This document shows positions 45,511 through 55,179 of a stretch of DNA of 64,000 nt, in pieces; the first letter of the stretch is position 1, and each line of letters begins with the position of its first letter. The stretch lies in contig NZ_BNJJ01000015.1 in NCBI RefSeq assembly GCF_016587435.1, forward strand, positions 1 to 64,000, in the 5' to 3' direction. Source of the DNA: Dictyobacter formicarum. Its GTDB lineage: Bacteria; Chloroflexota; Ktedonobacteria; Ktedonobacterales; Ktedonobacteraceae. The position numbers and the translations under genes were made by a program. The notes beneath the pieces are model-generated. The model saw only the letters and a list, made by a program, of their open reading frames with translations, was not told the origin of the DNA and did not search any database.

Positions 45511-46513
45511 ATGAAGGCGATTCAATTCACGCACTATGGTGAGCCTGCGCAGGTGCTGACGGTTCAGGATCTGCCCCTGCCAGAACCCGGAGAGGGGGAA
45601 GTGCGTGTTCGTATCCTGGCCAGTCCCATCAATCCCTCAGACCTGCTGTTTGTGCGAGGCCACTATGCCGGGGTGCAACCACATTTCCCATCATCTGTCG
45701 GATTTGAAGGGGTTGGCATTGGCGATGCTCTCGGGCCACAGGTGCACGGCCTTGTCCCTGGACAGCGCATCGTGGTCATCAATGGGACGGGTGGCAACTG
45801 GGCTGAATATGTCGTGGCGCCAGCTTTCTCTCTGCTTCCAGTCCCTGACGATCTTCCCGATGTACAGGCAGCCACCTCTATTATCAACCCGGCCTCTGCC
45901 ATTCTGATGCTTCGCCACGTCCTGGCTATCCCCAGGGGGCGAATGGCTGCTCCAATCAGCAGCCGGCTCCGAACTGGGACGGATGATCATCAGGCTGGCC
46001 AAGCATGATGGCATCCGCACGATCAATGTCGTGCGCCGGCGGGAAGCGGTGGCTGAGCTGGAACAACTGGGGGGCGATGCCGTGATCGTGTCCACCGAGG
46101 GACCGATTGACGAGCAGGTGCGCAAAATCGTCGGCCCACAGGGGGTCAAGTATGCCATCGATCCAGTGGGCGGAGAAACCGGAACCCAGATCTATCAGGC
46201 GCTGGGTGTAGAGGGCAGAATGCTGGTGTATGGTTCCCTTACCGGTGAGCCGATCCATGTCGGAGCCGATCCCCGCTTCATCCTGGCAGGCCGGCGCATC
46301 CTGGAAGTGTTCTGGCTCGGCTACTGGTTTCCCCGGCTGGATGGAGCTACACGACGTCAATTGGCGCAGGAGAGAGTCTCGCTGCAGCGCGCAGGGATTC
46401 TCGCAACCTCCGCGGCCCAACGCTTTCCTCTCGACAAGATTAGCGCGGCGGTCATCCAGGCAGAAGCCACAGGCCGGCAGGGAAAAGTGCTCCTCGTCCC
46501 TGAGAAGTCCTAG
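45511..46513 (+). pseudogene. NADPH:quinone / enoyl reductase (MDR family), frameshifted
   Basis: The first frame reads MKAIQFTHYGEPAQVLTVQD, NPSDLLFVRGHYAGVQPHFP, VGFEGVGIG and FSLLPVPDDLPDVQAATSI. Near 45939 the frame shifts at a run of five G (ccaGGGGGcga). With four G the text continues GEWLLQSAAGSELGRMIIRL, AKHDGIRTINVVRRREAV, IDPVGGETGTQIYQAL to the end at 46513. The joined protein would be ~333 residues, like MECR-type zinc-free reductases that act on enoyl thioesters or quinones. Start ATG behind AAAGGAGAAGAAACA. Downstream of the TetR gene and its probable target. A base-calling error is as likely as a real mutation. Confidence 0.85.
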
Positions 46514-46735
46514 ATCCTCAGAATGCACTGACGCCCTCATCTCAAAAGTTGTCAATTGACTTCGCCTGAAAATCGGTTGAAGTTTCAGCTTAGGGACGCA
46601 AGAATAATGAATTATCCCGGATAGCTGGGGATCTTTCACCCAGGATGAGAGAGTTCACCCCCTTTATTTCACCTCCGGGATGATTTTCGTTTTCGTACGT
46701 CCCTTATTTACCATGTGGAAAGCGAGTTTTTTGCT

Positions 46736-48151
46736 ATGTGTGGTATCACTGGATGGATCGATTGGGAACAGGATCTCTCGGCGCAGCAAGCAGTGCTGGA
46801 GGAGATGGCCTGTACATTAAAAGAGCGTGGACCGGACCGCGAGGGCTACTGGCTCTCTCCCCGAGCCGCGCTGGCACACCGCCGCCTGATCGTGATTGAT
46901 CCCATTGGCGGCAAACAACCCATGCTCTTTACTCAGGGTGAGCAGACCTATGCCCTGACCTATAACGGCGAGATCTATAACTTCCGCGAGCTGCGCGAGG
47001 AGCTACGTACACGCGATCATGTCTTTCGTACGCATTCCGATACCGAGGTGCTGCTGCATGCCTATGTTGAGTGGGGCGAAGATTGCGTCAACCACTTTAA
47101 TGGCATCTTCGCCTTCGCCATCTGGGACGAGGCGCGTCAGCGACTCTTCATCGCCCGCGACCACCTGGGGGTCAAGCCACTCTTCTATGCCCAGGTAGGC
47201 AGCGCCATCGTCTTTGGCTCAGAGATCAAAGCCCTGCTGGCACATCCACGGATCGAGCCTATCCTGGATGACGAGGGCATGAAAGCCATCTTTGTCTCGA
47301 TTTTTCTGTCTGGTGGTGGCATCTTCCGCGATATTCAGGAGCTACGCCCAGGCCACTGCGCAACTTTCACTCGTGAGCGCACGCATGTTCGCCAGTACTG
47401 GCAGCTCGTGAGCAGGCCTCATACCGATGATCTGGAGACGACTGCCGAGTATATCCGCTCGCTCCTGATAGATACCGTGAAGCGCCAGCTCATCGCCGAT
47501 GTACCCGTGGTGACGCTCCTCTCCGGCGGGCTGGACTCCAGTGGCGTGACCTCGCTGGCGGCGCGCGAGTTCCAGCGAGAAAACCAGGTACTCAACACCT
47601 ATGCTATCAATTACGTCAATAGCGAGGAGCATTTTGAGGGAAGTGCCTTGCCTGGAGGGCGAGTCTCCGCGTGACGCCCGCATCCGCGAGATCTTTTACC
47701 TGAATATGACGCGCTTCCTTACCCTGCTGCTGGACCGCAAGGACCGCATGAGTATGGGACTGGCCTGGAGGTACGCGTCCCCTTCTGCGACCATCGCCTG
47801 GTGCAATATGTCTGGAATATCCCATGGGAGATGAAGACCGTCGACAATATCGAGAAGGGCATCCTGCGCCGCGCCTTTAGCGGATTGCTCCCCGAGGAGG
47901 TGCGTATGCGCCGTAAGAGCGCATATCCAACCTCGTACGATCCAGCCTATATCCAGGCTGTGCGCCGCTCGACGCTGGAGATTCTCAATAATGCCAACGC
48001 GCCAGTCAACGCCTTTGTCAATGTAGACTTTATCCGCCAGCTCGCTGAGCATCCCGATGAGCAGGCGCGGGGAGAAAGCGCCTACTTCCTCTTCGACTAC
48101 CTGATCCAGACCAATGCCTGGCTGCAGGAGTATCATGTCGTGACGTCATAA
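46736..48151 (+). pseudogene. asnB: Asparagine synthetase (glutamine-hydrolysing), internally deleted
   Basis: Starts MCGITGWIDWE with catalytic Cys2, then the class-II glutaminase domain (LAHRRLIVIDP, YNGEIYNFRELREEL, RTHSDTEVLLHAY) and the start of the synthetase domain with the PP-loop LLSGGLDSSGVTSLAA. At about 47640 the frame shifts and roughly 100-150 residues are missing before CLEGESPRDARIREIFYLNM. Near 47756 a second shift (GGG where GGGG would restore frame) precedes GLEVRVPFCDHRLVQYVWNI. The C-terminus to HVVTS is present. Intact enzymes are 600-640 residues. The deletion removes part of the ATP/aspartate site, so the gene is inactive even if the G-run shift is an artefact. Confidence 0.85.
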
Positions 48152-48298
48152 AGAAAAAGGAGGCGACCTCAAATGGTGGTTTAGCGGGAAAGCTCATCAA
48201 GGAAAAACATAAGCTGACAATACCCATCATGCGCGCCTTATTAGGTAGTATGGTAGCACAGCCATCTGCACCGGGCCGGGTAGAAAAGTAAAGCAGAT

Positions 48299-48332
48299 AT
48301 TTTTGATCGTTTGATATTTTTGATCGTTTGAT
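48299..48332. repeat. 17-bp tandem duplication
   Basis: atttttgatcgtttgat occurs twice head to tail, exact, in the 231-bp gap between the asparagine synthetase remnant and the STAND gene. The rest of the gap holds nothing recognised. Confidence 0.8.
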
Positions 48333-48382
48333 AGCTGATCAAAGCAAGATTTTTGGCAAATGAAGCGAGCACTATTATTCTC

Positions 48383-50170
48383 CTAAAGTGACCATGAGCC
48401 GGAGTCGAGATGCGGAACGGCCTCCGCAAGAGTGGCATCCTGCATCTCGACTCCTTGCAGGGACGCCCCACGAATGGAGAGGTGCGACAGATCCAGACCA
48501 CGCAAATGCCCACGAAGCTCTCGCAGCAGCGCCAGCAGATTCGCCTGTCCATACCCCTGAGCGGAGTCTTCCCATGCGCGAAGCTCGTCGAGGAGCGCCA
48601 GGAGGTGTTCCTCTAGTGCGGAGCGCCTCGGGTAGGAACGGCGCAGACCAGCTAGAATGGGAATCACCAGGAGGCGCTGTTGGCACTGCCACACATCTTT
48701 CTGGCAGGGAGCTAGCTCCAACCCATGCTCGACCAGACGTGAGTAGCGGCCCTGCTTGATCTCGTCGGTTACCTCTGCAATGAGCCGGGCCGTCACATAT
48801 TCCATCACGACCGATTGCAACGTGAAACTCCCCTGGAGCTTCCCCGGCTCTATGAGCGAGCGGCGGCGCAAGCTCTCGATGGCTTCCAGCACCTCTCCGC
48901 GGGGTAGGGGGACGTCGAGTACTGCCAGCAGAGCCTTGAGGTTCACCGGCTCACGTAGGATTGCTAGCCACAGGAGCACGCTTTGCTCCAGAGCAGAGAG
49001 GCGGGCATACTGTTCATCCAGTAGCGCCCGCACCCCGCCGAAGACCACCTCACCCTGTTTCAGGAACGGGGCGATCTGGCCTGCGAAGAGTTCTACGATG
49101 GTCCGAGCGACGATTTTGAGCGCCAGAGGATTGCCCGCATACACGTCGATTAGCCGCGTTTGCTCTGACGTGTCGCCTGCCACTCCCTTTTCGACCAACA
49201 ACTGGTAGCACGCCTTGGCCTCCAGCCGGGCCAGGTGCAAGGCCCGCACAGCAGATCGGTTGCCTTCCAGCGGCACAAGGTCGCTCGGCTTTTCCCGACT
49301 GGTCAGCAGCAGGCAGCTCTGATGCTCGGTTTCTGCGACTCGGCGCAGCACCCGGAAGAATCCCTCATACCCTGCACGTATGCGGCCGCTGTCCTGCCCT
49401 TCCTCTAAGAACGACTCCAGGTTGTCATAGACCAACAGGACACGCCTGTTGCGCAAGCATTCCAAAAGGAGGTCCTGGCGTCTTTCGAGGCTCGCAGAGG
49501 TGTCGGAGAGCGCCTGGGGAGCAAGGACCTGCAGGCAGTTATCGAGCAGCGCTTCGCAGGTTGGGACATCGCGCAGGGAGCGCCAGATCACTACCTCGAA
49601 GTGCTCGGCCCCCTGATGCATCACCTTCGCCGCCAGGGCCGACTTGCCAATACCACCCTGGCCCAGCACACTGACGACTCGACAGCGCTCTTGAAGCATC
49701 CACGCAGAGAGCAGATCCAGTTCCCGCTCGCGCCCATAGAAGCTCGCCACATCTGGCGCGTCGCTCCAATCGACGCGTGGTCCGCTCCTGGACGGAGAAG
49801 CGAGCACGTGGGCCGTAACACCAATCTCCTCTGCGGGCTGGGATGCTGGGGGAGTCAGTGTGTGGGAGAGCAGCCCATCAAGCCATCTATCGTCCAGGAG
49901 AACCTTCTGGCGGGCCGCTTGCCAGAGCGCACGAGCCTCCTCTGCCTCACGCCCGACAGACCACACCTGACGCTCTATGGCCAGGACCACGAAGTGTTTC
50001 AGGTGGTCGACACTCGGATAGCTGAGGCCTCCCTCCCAATCGATCACGGCGCGACGGGTGACGCCAAGCATATCAGCTAATTCGATTTGCGTCAGCCCAA
50101 GCCTGGTGCGCAAGGTCAGCATGATCTGACCAAAGGCGTAGTCTCGCTCGCGGTACGAGGATCCCTTCAT
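48383..50170 (-). CDS. XRE-STAND (NB-ARC-like) protein, C-terminal sensor truncated
   Basis: 595 residues from the ATG at 50170 (AAAGGAG with 7-base spacing; the ATG at 50176 is too close). An XRE helix-turn-helix lies at about 15-65 (IMLTLRTRLGLTQIELADMLGVTRRAVIDWEGGLSYPS). A STAND ATPase starts at FYGRERELDLLSAWM, Walker A GQGGIGKSA (170-178), Walker B RVLLVYDNLESF, then LLLTSREKP and GNPLALKIVA. A winged helix follows to about 480. It ends soon after RGLDLSHLSIRGASLQGVEMQDATLAEA, where relatives go on into pentapeptide and long WD40 repeats. The WD40 sensor is therefore missing. Confidence 0.85.
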   Translation of the reverse strand: MKGSSYRERDYAFGQIMLTLRTRLGLTQIELADMLGVTRRAVIDWEGGLSYPSVDHLKHFVVLAIERQVWSVGREAEEARALWQAARQKVLLDDRWLDGLLSHTLTPPASQPAEEIGVTAHVLASPSRSGPRVDWSDAPDVASFYGRERELDLLSAWMLQERCRVVSVLGQGGIGKSALAAKVMHQGAEHFEVVIWRSLRDVPTCEALLDNCLQVLAPQALSDTSASLERRQDLLLECLRNRRVLLVYDNLESFLEEGQDSGRIRAGYEGFFRVLRRVAETEHQSCLLLTSREKPSDLVPLEGNRSAVRALHLARLEAKACYQLLVEKGVAGDTSEQTRLIDVYAGNPLALKIVARTIVELFAGQIAPFLKQGEVVFGGVRALLDEQYARLSALEQSVLLWLAILREPVNLKALLAVLDVPLPRGEVLEAIESLRRRSLIEPGKLQGSFTLQSVVMEYVTARLIAEVTDEIKQGRYSRLVEHGLELAPCQKDVWQCQQRLLVIPILAGLRRSYPRRSALEEHLLALLDELRAWEDSAQGYGQANLLALLRELRGHLRGLDLSHLSIRGASLQGVEMQDATLAEAVPHLDSGSWSL

Positions 50171-50199
50171 AGCCATTCTCCTTTCGTCTCCTTCTCATG

Positions 50200-50540
50200 G
50201 TAAAGAGCGTGAAGGTTCGACCGATTTTCAGGTGAAACATTGGATTGCCTGGCGCATTTGCTCACGCGTAAAGGGAAAATCTGGTGAAAACGGGTACTCA
50301 TCGAGAAGAAAGTTTTCCATGATTTCAACTCGTATTTTTTTCGGCAAGGTGTCCTTCCTTCCATAGTCTATTTGCAGAGTGCAAGGGCTTTGTATGTATG
50401 GTGCCACTGAAATTACAAGTCTGAGTGGAACGAAACCAGATGTGGGGCAGGGTGAAGAGGAGGCTTTACGCTGATTCCCACCGTTCGCGCCACATTCCTC
50501 TGTTTCACCTGAAAATCAGTCGAACCTTCACGCGCTTTAC
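50200..50540. repeat. Element with 40-bp inverted ends upstream of the STAND gene
   Basis: Arms 50200-50239 and 50501-50540 are reverse complements with two mismatches (core gaaggttcga, gattttcaggtgaaaca). The 261-bp interior is non-coding. The hexamer tctcat occurs just outside both ends (50193-50198 and 50545-50550), possibly a target duplication. The left arm ends 30 bp from the STAND start codon, so the element may carry that gene's promoter. Confidence 0.75.
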
Positions 50541-50560
50541 TATGTCTCATAAATGCCGCA

Positions 50561-50882
50561 ATGTGAAGGAATGTGTGGTATGAAAGTGAGGCGATGTCCA
50601 GTGACATGCGAGTGCGCTACTTCGTATACTCCAAAACAAGCAAACAGTCTATTGGTGTCCCTGTGCAACGGTCGAGCTGCACAAGGACAAGGGGATGGAA
50701 GGAACGCTCTTTGGCTGCAGACACCCTGTGTATTGTCATTTGTCATGGAAGATCTGACCATTGCAGATGATCCAAACAGGCAGGTAGCTCTTCGTATCCT
50801 GCGGCCCCAGAACACGCAGCGTTACTTCTATCGCACGTTGTACTCTACCGTCAAAATACGCTTAAGGGCCTATAGACGATAA
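50561..50882 (+). pseudogene. Duplicated promoter region plus esterase fragment
   Basis: 50561-50740 is a 180-bp near copy (about nine in ten bases identical, no gaps) of 54016-54195, the leader of the esterase at 54217. Directly after it, EDLTIADDPNRQVALRILRP, QNTQ matches residues 52-75 of that esterase (EDLTIAAGPREQVALRILRP), so the first ~50 codons were deleted. The frame then runs into unrelated sequence and stops at 50882. Confidence 0.85.
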
Positions 50883-50998
50883 TCCTACCTAGGGCAAGGT
50901 CGTTATGAGCAGCTTGTCGGCACATGACCGGAAAAGCAAGGCCTGATGCTCTGGTAGATTGTGTTGCCAGAATGACGAAGACAAAAGGAGAATCATGT

Positions 50999-51844
50999 AT
51001 GGCACCCCAAACCTACGAAACTACACCGACCCGCTTCGTTGAAGCGAACGGCATCCGCTATGCCTATCGAAGCATGGGGAAGGAGTCCGGCATCCCGCTA
51101 GTGTTCCTGATACACTTCCGGGGCACGTTGGACAACTGGGACCCGGCTGTCGTCAACGGGCTGGCCAAAGATCGACCTGTCATCCTCTTCGACAATGCCG
51201 GGGTTGCTCGCTCGGGTGGTCAAACGCCCGACAATGTTGCCCAGATGGCCCGCCACGCCCTGGCGGTTATCCAGGCACTTGGGCTGAGACAGATTGACCT
51301 GCTTGGTCTCTCTGTGGGAGGCTTTGTGGCCCAGCAAGTGACGTTAGACCGTCCTGACCTGGTTCGCCGTGTGATCCTGGTAGGAACCGGCCCGCAAGGC
51401 GGCGAGGGGTTTAGCCCATTCTCGCCGGAGGTCGAGGCGGTTGCCGAGCGGGAAAAGTCCACGCCGGAGAATATTCTCTTTCTCTTTTTCGCCCCAACGC
51501 AAACAAGCCAGGCGGCAGGCCGGGCCTTTTTGGGACGACTCGGGGAGCGCAAGGAGGATCGCGAGCCGCCAAGCACCATCCAGGTCAGGGATGCCCAGCT
51601 CGCCGCGATCCATGCATGGGGCAAACCACAAGGTGAGCGCTACGCATATCTGCGGGAGATCAAACAACCTGTTCTCGTTGTGAACGGCAACCATGACATC
51701 ATGATCCCAACGATCAACTCCTACATCCTTGCACAGCACTTGCCGGACGCTCAACTCATCCTGTACCCGGACTCGGGCCATGGCTCCCTGTTCCAATATC
51801 CAGAATTGTTTGTCGAGCATGCCTCTCTGTTTCTTCGCGGCTGA
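50999..51844 (+). CDS. Alpha/beta hydrolase
   Basis: 281 residues from the ATG at 50999 (AAAAGGAGAATCATGT upstream). Oxyanion strand LVFLIHFRGTLDNWDP (HF-G rather than the common HG-G), ILFDNAGVARSGG, nucleophile GLSVGG with Ser105, acid VVNGNHDIMIPT, and base DSGHGSLFQYPELF. DNAG-G-S is typical of the non-heme haloperoxidase/esterase subgroup. No signal peptide. The first gene of a same-strand group with the LinD-like protein, an HSL esterase and a zinc alcohol dehydrogenase. A strong hairpin after the stop suggests it is transcribed alone. Confidence 0.88.
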   Translation: MAPQTYETTPTRFVEANGIRYAYRSMGKESGIPLVFLIHFRGTLDNWDPAVVNGLAKDRPVILFDNAGVARSGGQTPDNVAQMARHALAVIQALGLRQIDLLGLSVGGFVAQQVTLDRPDLVRRVILVGTGPQGGEGFSPFSPEVEAVAEREKSTPENILFLFFAPTQTSQAAGRAFLGRLGERKEDREPPSTIQVRDAQLAAIHAWGKPQGERYAYLREIKQPVLVVNGNHDIMIPTINSYILAQHLPDAQLILYPDSGHGSLFQYPELFVEHASLFLRG

Positions 51845-51865
51845 AGTGCTCACGCTCACGGGACA

Positions 51866-51905
51866 GACCACCCCATGCCGACAAGGCGGCCGGCATGGGG
51901 TGGTC
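51866..51905 (+). terminator. Strong hairpin after the alpha/beta hydrolase
   Basis: Perfect 15-bp arms gaccaccccatgccg / cggcatggggtggtc with a 10-base loop, 22 bp past the stop. No T run follows, so termination is likely but not certain. Confidence 0.5.
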
Positions 51906-51974
51906 CAGGCAGAGCTTGACATGGAGTTGCGCTGTATGCGGGTTCGTAAGCTGTCACAAAGTCGAGCTGTTACT

Positions 51975-52164
51975 CTTTGAAAACGAGTCTGGGGATGGAT
52001 CGACGGTGATGTATGATCTGCCGTCTTCACTGATGGCCATAGAACGGAATCCTGCCCTCAGAGATGCAGCTCAGGAACTCGGCTGCAAGTTACAGACTTT
52101 GGTGAGCCGCGTGACTGGGGCGGAACTGGACCGGACACCGGAGCAAATGGACCATCAAAACTGA
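51975..52164 (+). pseudogene. DUF302 C-terminal fragment
   Basis: LLFENESGDGSTVMYDLPSS, LMAIERNPALRDAAQELGCK then LQTLVSRVTGAE resembles the second half of a DUF302 domain (YDxPSSL, then a final helix). The N-terminal half is absent. The remaining ~120 bp before the LinD-like gene hold a small stem (cagtggaag/cttccactg) and its ribosome site. Confidence 0.45.
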
Positions 52165-52287
52165 AAAACGCCTCACAGTGGAAGTGTTCACGAAACGCTT
52201 CCACTGGAGCGTCATCTCTTCAGTTTTAAGGAGCAAGCGATCTTTCCGCACGACTGGTATGGGGACAAAGAAAAAGGAGGAGGCTTT

Positions 52288-53808
52288 ATGAAAACTGTCA
52301 ACGAATACCCAATGCTCTCCGAGCGCTCCCGCGGGTGGCTCAAATACCTGCATCGCAAGGTCAACACGCCCGACGACTGGGATCGTGGGAGCTACCCTTC
52401 GCAGATGTGGGACGACAAATCCACTCCCCCACTGCTCTGTTTTGCTCGCTTCGACTTGATCGACTCTAGCCTTGGGATGGCCCTGATGGCCCAGACCACG
52501 CCGGCGTGGCGCGAGGCGTATGGCTCCATCCTCGACCAGTTGCTGATGCGTTACGGGACCTACTGGGGAGCCATCGACTGGCAGACGCAGATTGGTCACG
52601 ACCCCGAGCGCGGCAACTATCCCGAGGCCTGGAACCGTCTCTACATCCCAGCTGATTGCCGGGGCAACTACGACGTGCCTGGCTGGACCGCCAACGGCAT
52701 CGAACCGTGGGGGCTGCAAATGGATCCCATTGGGGCTGATGGCAACCTTTTCTACAAAGGTTTTTTCAATCTGCTCCTGGGATTGTACCGCTACGTGAGC
52801 GGGGAGAACAAATGGAGCCGACCTTTCAATATCATTTGTGATGGAGCAAACACCTTTACCTACACCCACAGCAGCATTAACCACCTTCTCACACGGCAGT
52901 GGGCCGCTCGTCGTGAGGGATGCCACTGCGAGAACACCAAGATTTGGCCCTATTGCATAGTCCCCGCGGGCCTTGGTCTGAGGCTGCACGATCAGCTCTA
53001 CCAGACGCAGACCCACTGGGTCTTCGACCGTTGGTGGAAGTATGCCAAGGAGCACTATGTGCGGCTCCCCGATGCCGGACCGCCTGAGTGGGTTGCCTGG
53101 TATTATGACCCGATCATTGACTACCTGTGCCAGGGCGGTTTCCAGGCTGCAGCCTCTCTGGTGTTCTACCTCTCGCCGCAGAGCTACGATGACGCCCAGC
53201 GCCTTTACGAGTGGTCTATTCCCTCCTTGTTCCCAAATCCCCTTGACCCACAAAAACTCAGTGCGTATCTCGCAGATCCTCGCAGATTTGCCCTGGGCCT
53301 CCTGGACGCAAGCGAAATGGGGGACAGTGCCCGCTATCAGGCACTGTACGCCCTGGCCGAGCAGATCTGTGAGCCGACGTGGGACCGAAAGCGTGGCGAG
53401 TTCTATTACCGTTTTGGCCTCTCCGAGCCATATCCGCGTGGGCAGGCCAATGCCGTCATCATGGCGGCCGAGGCGGGTGGCAAGCAGGCGTGGTGGCGGA
53501 TTTTTAACGAGCCGAACCTGCGCAAGTTCGACCAACCGACCGTCTCGGGTGTTGATTTCCCGCGACTGGGGATCTCCCAGGCGATCTACAATGAGGAAAA
53601 AGAGGTTCTGGCGGTGTCAACCTATGCACCAGATCCCTGGCTGGCTGGCACCGCAACGACCTTCACGGTGGAGCACCTCCGCGAGCCAGCACAGGCTCGT
53701 GTGCTGCGTGATGGCAGTGTCTACAAGGAATGGCGGATCAGCGGCGAGACGAGCATAGAGCTCAAGGCGGAGGTGCAAGACCACGCGTATCTCGTTATGG
53801 GCGCGTGA
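52288..53808 (+). CDS. Linalool dehydratase-isomerase (LinD)-like protein
   Basis: 506 residues, ATG behind AAAAAGGAGGAGGCTTT. The alpha/alpha-barrel pattern of the Ldi family is seen: ARFDLIDSSLGMALMAQ, FYKGFFNLLLGLYRYVSGENKW, then GCHCENTKIWPYCIVPAGLG, WVAWYYDPIIDYLCQGGFQA. The pair Cys214 and Cys223, nine residues apart, fits the catalytic cysteines of the characterised enzyme. From memory, the characterised protein has His in Y-(K/R)-G-H where this one has Phe159, which would change the chemistry. There is no signal peptide, unlike the periplasmic prototype. The natural substrate may be a terpenoid or other allylic alcohol (inference). Confidence 0.65.
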   Translation: MKTVNEYPMLSERSRGWLKYLHRKVNTPDDWDRGSYPSQMWDDKSTPPLLCFARFDLIDSSLGMALMAQTTPAWREAYGSILDQLLMRYGTYWGAIDWQTQIGHDPERGNYPEAWNRLYIPADCRGNYDVPGWTANGIEPWGLQMDPIGADGNLFYKGFFNLLLGLYRYVSGENKWSRPFNIICDGANTFTYTHSSINHLLTRQWAARREGCHCENTKIWPYCIVPAGLGLRLHDQLYQTQTHWVFDRWWKYAKEHYVRLPDAGPPEWVAWYYDPIIDYLCQGGFQAAASLVFYLSPQSYDDAQRLYEWSIPSLFPNPLDPQKLSAYLADPRRFALGLLDASEMGDSARYQALYALAEQICEPTWDRKRGEFYYRFGLSEPYPRGQANAVIMAAEAGGKQAWWRIFNEPNLRKFDQPTVSGVDFPRLGISQAIYNEEKEVLAVSTYAPDPWLAGTATTFTVEHLREPAQARVLRDGSVYKEWRISGETSIELKAEVQDHAYLVMGA

Positions 53809-54015
53809 GGGACAGGAGTACCAAATTATTACATTGACATATTTGTCGACCGGAACGAGAGAACGAGGAACAATTCTAGATCTGCGTCAAAACGTATGCG
53901 TGATTGCGCAAGGTGCATACGCATCAAGATTGATCTGTACCAGACGGATGATGAGTCATTCGCCAGGTGGTAAGAACCATGCGCTGTCAGCCAGCTCAAG
54001 TGAAGGAAAGCTGTG

Positions 54016-54195
54016 ATGTGAAGGAATGTGTGGTGCGAAAGTGAGGCGATGTCCAGTGACATACGAGTACGCTGCTTCGTATACTCCAAAACAAGCGAAC
54101 AGTCTATTGGTGTCCTTGTGCAATGATCGAGCTGCGCAAGGAAGAGAGGATGGAAGGAACACTCTTTGGCTGCAGACACGCTGTGTATTGTCATT
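54016..54195. repeat. Second copy of the 180-bp leader repeat
   Basis: A near copy of 50561-50740, here leading directly into the intact esterase at 54217. It probably carries the esterase promoter. The region 53809-54015 between the LinD-like gene and this repeat shows no gene. Confidence 0.85.
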
Positions 54196-54216
54196 CATCA
54201 TTGAGGAGCCAGACCC

Positions 54217-55179
54217 ATGACCAATCGGATTCAGCTTGAACCCGAGGCGCAAGCCTTCGCAGAATCGGTTGCCCTGTCACCTTTGCCTTGTACTCTTGGC
54301 CCCCAACAGGGGCGGCTCGCTCTCGATGAGGCGCAATCTGGCAAGGTTCGCAAGCCTGCAGTCGATATGGAAGACCTGACCATTGCAGCCGGTCCACGGG
54401 AGCAGGTAGCACTTCGCATCCTGCGGCCCCAGAACACGCAGTCACCACTGCCAGTCATCGTGTATCTCCATGGTACCGGCTGGGTCTTCGGCAGTCCGCA
54501 GACACATGATCGATTGGTACGTGAACTCGCCGTCGGAGCAGGGACTGCGGTCGTGTTCCCGGTGTATCAACGCAGCCCGGAGGTCCGCTACCCGACGGCC
54601 CTTGAGGAATGTTATATGGTGGCGCAGTGGGTTGAGAGATTCGGGCAAGAACATGGCCTGGATGCCGGGCGTCTCGCTGTGGCTGGCGACAGCGTTGGGG
54701 GCAACATGGCAACGGTGATCACCAGGCTCGCCAGGGAGCGTGGGGGGCCAGCCATTCGGCTTCAACTGCTGTTCTACCCGGTCACCGATGCGACCTTTGA
54801 TACAGCGTCCTACCGCCAATTTGCCGAGGGGTACTCCTTGAGGCGCGACACCATGATGTGGTTCTGGGATCAGTACACGCCCCATCCTGGCGAGCGCAAC
54901 GAGATCACCGCTTCGCCGCTTCGAGCCAGCGTTGAGGAATTGCAAGGACTTCCCCCGGCGCTCATCATCACTGCCGAGGCCGACGTGGTGCGTGATGAGG
55001 GGGAAGCCTATGCCAACAAACTGCGACAGGCAGGGGTGCGTGTCACAGCGGTGCGCTTCCAGGGCACCATCCACGACTTCGTGATGTTGAACGCCCTGGC
55101 GCAGACTGCGGCGACGCGGGGAGCGATTGCGCTTGCGACTGCCTGGCTACATGAGGAGTTCTCGATTCGGCTCATCTAG
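54217..55179 (+). CDS. HSL-family alpha/beta hydrolase (acetyl-esterase-like)
   Basis: 320 residues, ATG behind GAGGAGCCAGACCC. HGTGW (85-89, a variant of HGGGW) forms the oxyanion hole. The nucleophile motif is GDSVGG with Ser159, the acid lies in ITAEADVVRDE, and the base is His in TIHDFVMLNA. The cap begins LEPEAQAFAESVALSP. It hydrolyses short-chain esters by family precedent. It follows the LinD-like gene by about 400 bp and could release an alcohol for the dehydrogenase downstream. A truncated paralogue of its 5' part lies at 50561, and a fragment of the same family at 11118. Confidence 0.9.
   Translation: MTNRIQLEPEAQAFAESVALSPLPCTLGPQQGRLALDEAQSGKVRKPAVDMEDLTIAAGPREQVALRILRPQNTQSPLPVIVYLHGTGWVFGSPQTHDRLVRELAVGAGTAVVFPVYQRSPEVRYPTALEECYMVAQWVERFGQEHGLDAGRLAVAGDSVGGNMATVITRLARERGGPAIRLQLLFYPVTDATFDTASYRQFAEGYSLRRDTMMWFWDQYTPHPGERNEITASPLRASVEELQGLPPALIITAEADVVRDEGEAYANKLRQAGVRVTAVRFQGTIHDFVMLNALAQTAATRGAIALATAWLHEEFSIRLI

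Noticed and set aside
48299..48332. Start of a CRISPR-like or iteron array
   Set aside because: Only two adjacent 17-bp copies without spacers; no further units on either side.
48383..50170. STAND ATPase as an antiphage (Avs-like) defence gene
   Set aside because: The XRE + NB-ARC architecture with lost WD40 repeats is a common regulator type in this lineage; no effector domain is visible.
52090..53535. 481-aa open frame on the minus strand
   Set aside because: It is entirely antisense to the LinD-like gene, has no family features and owes its length to G/C-biased codons.
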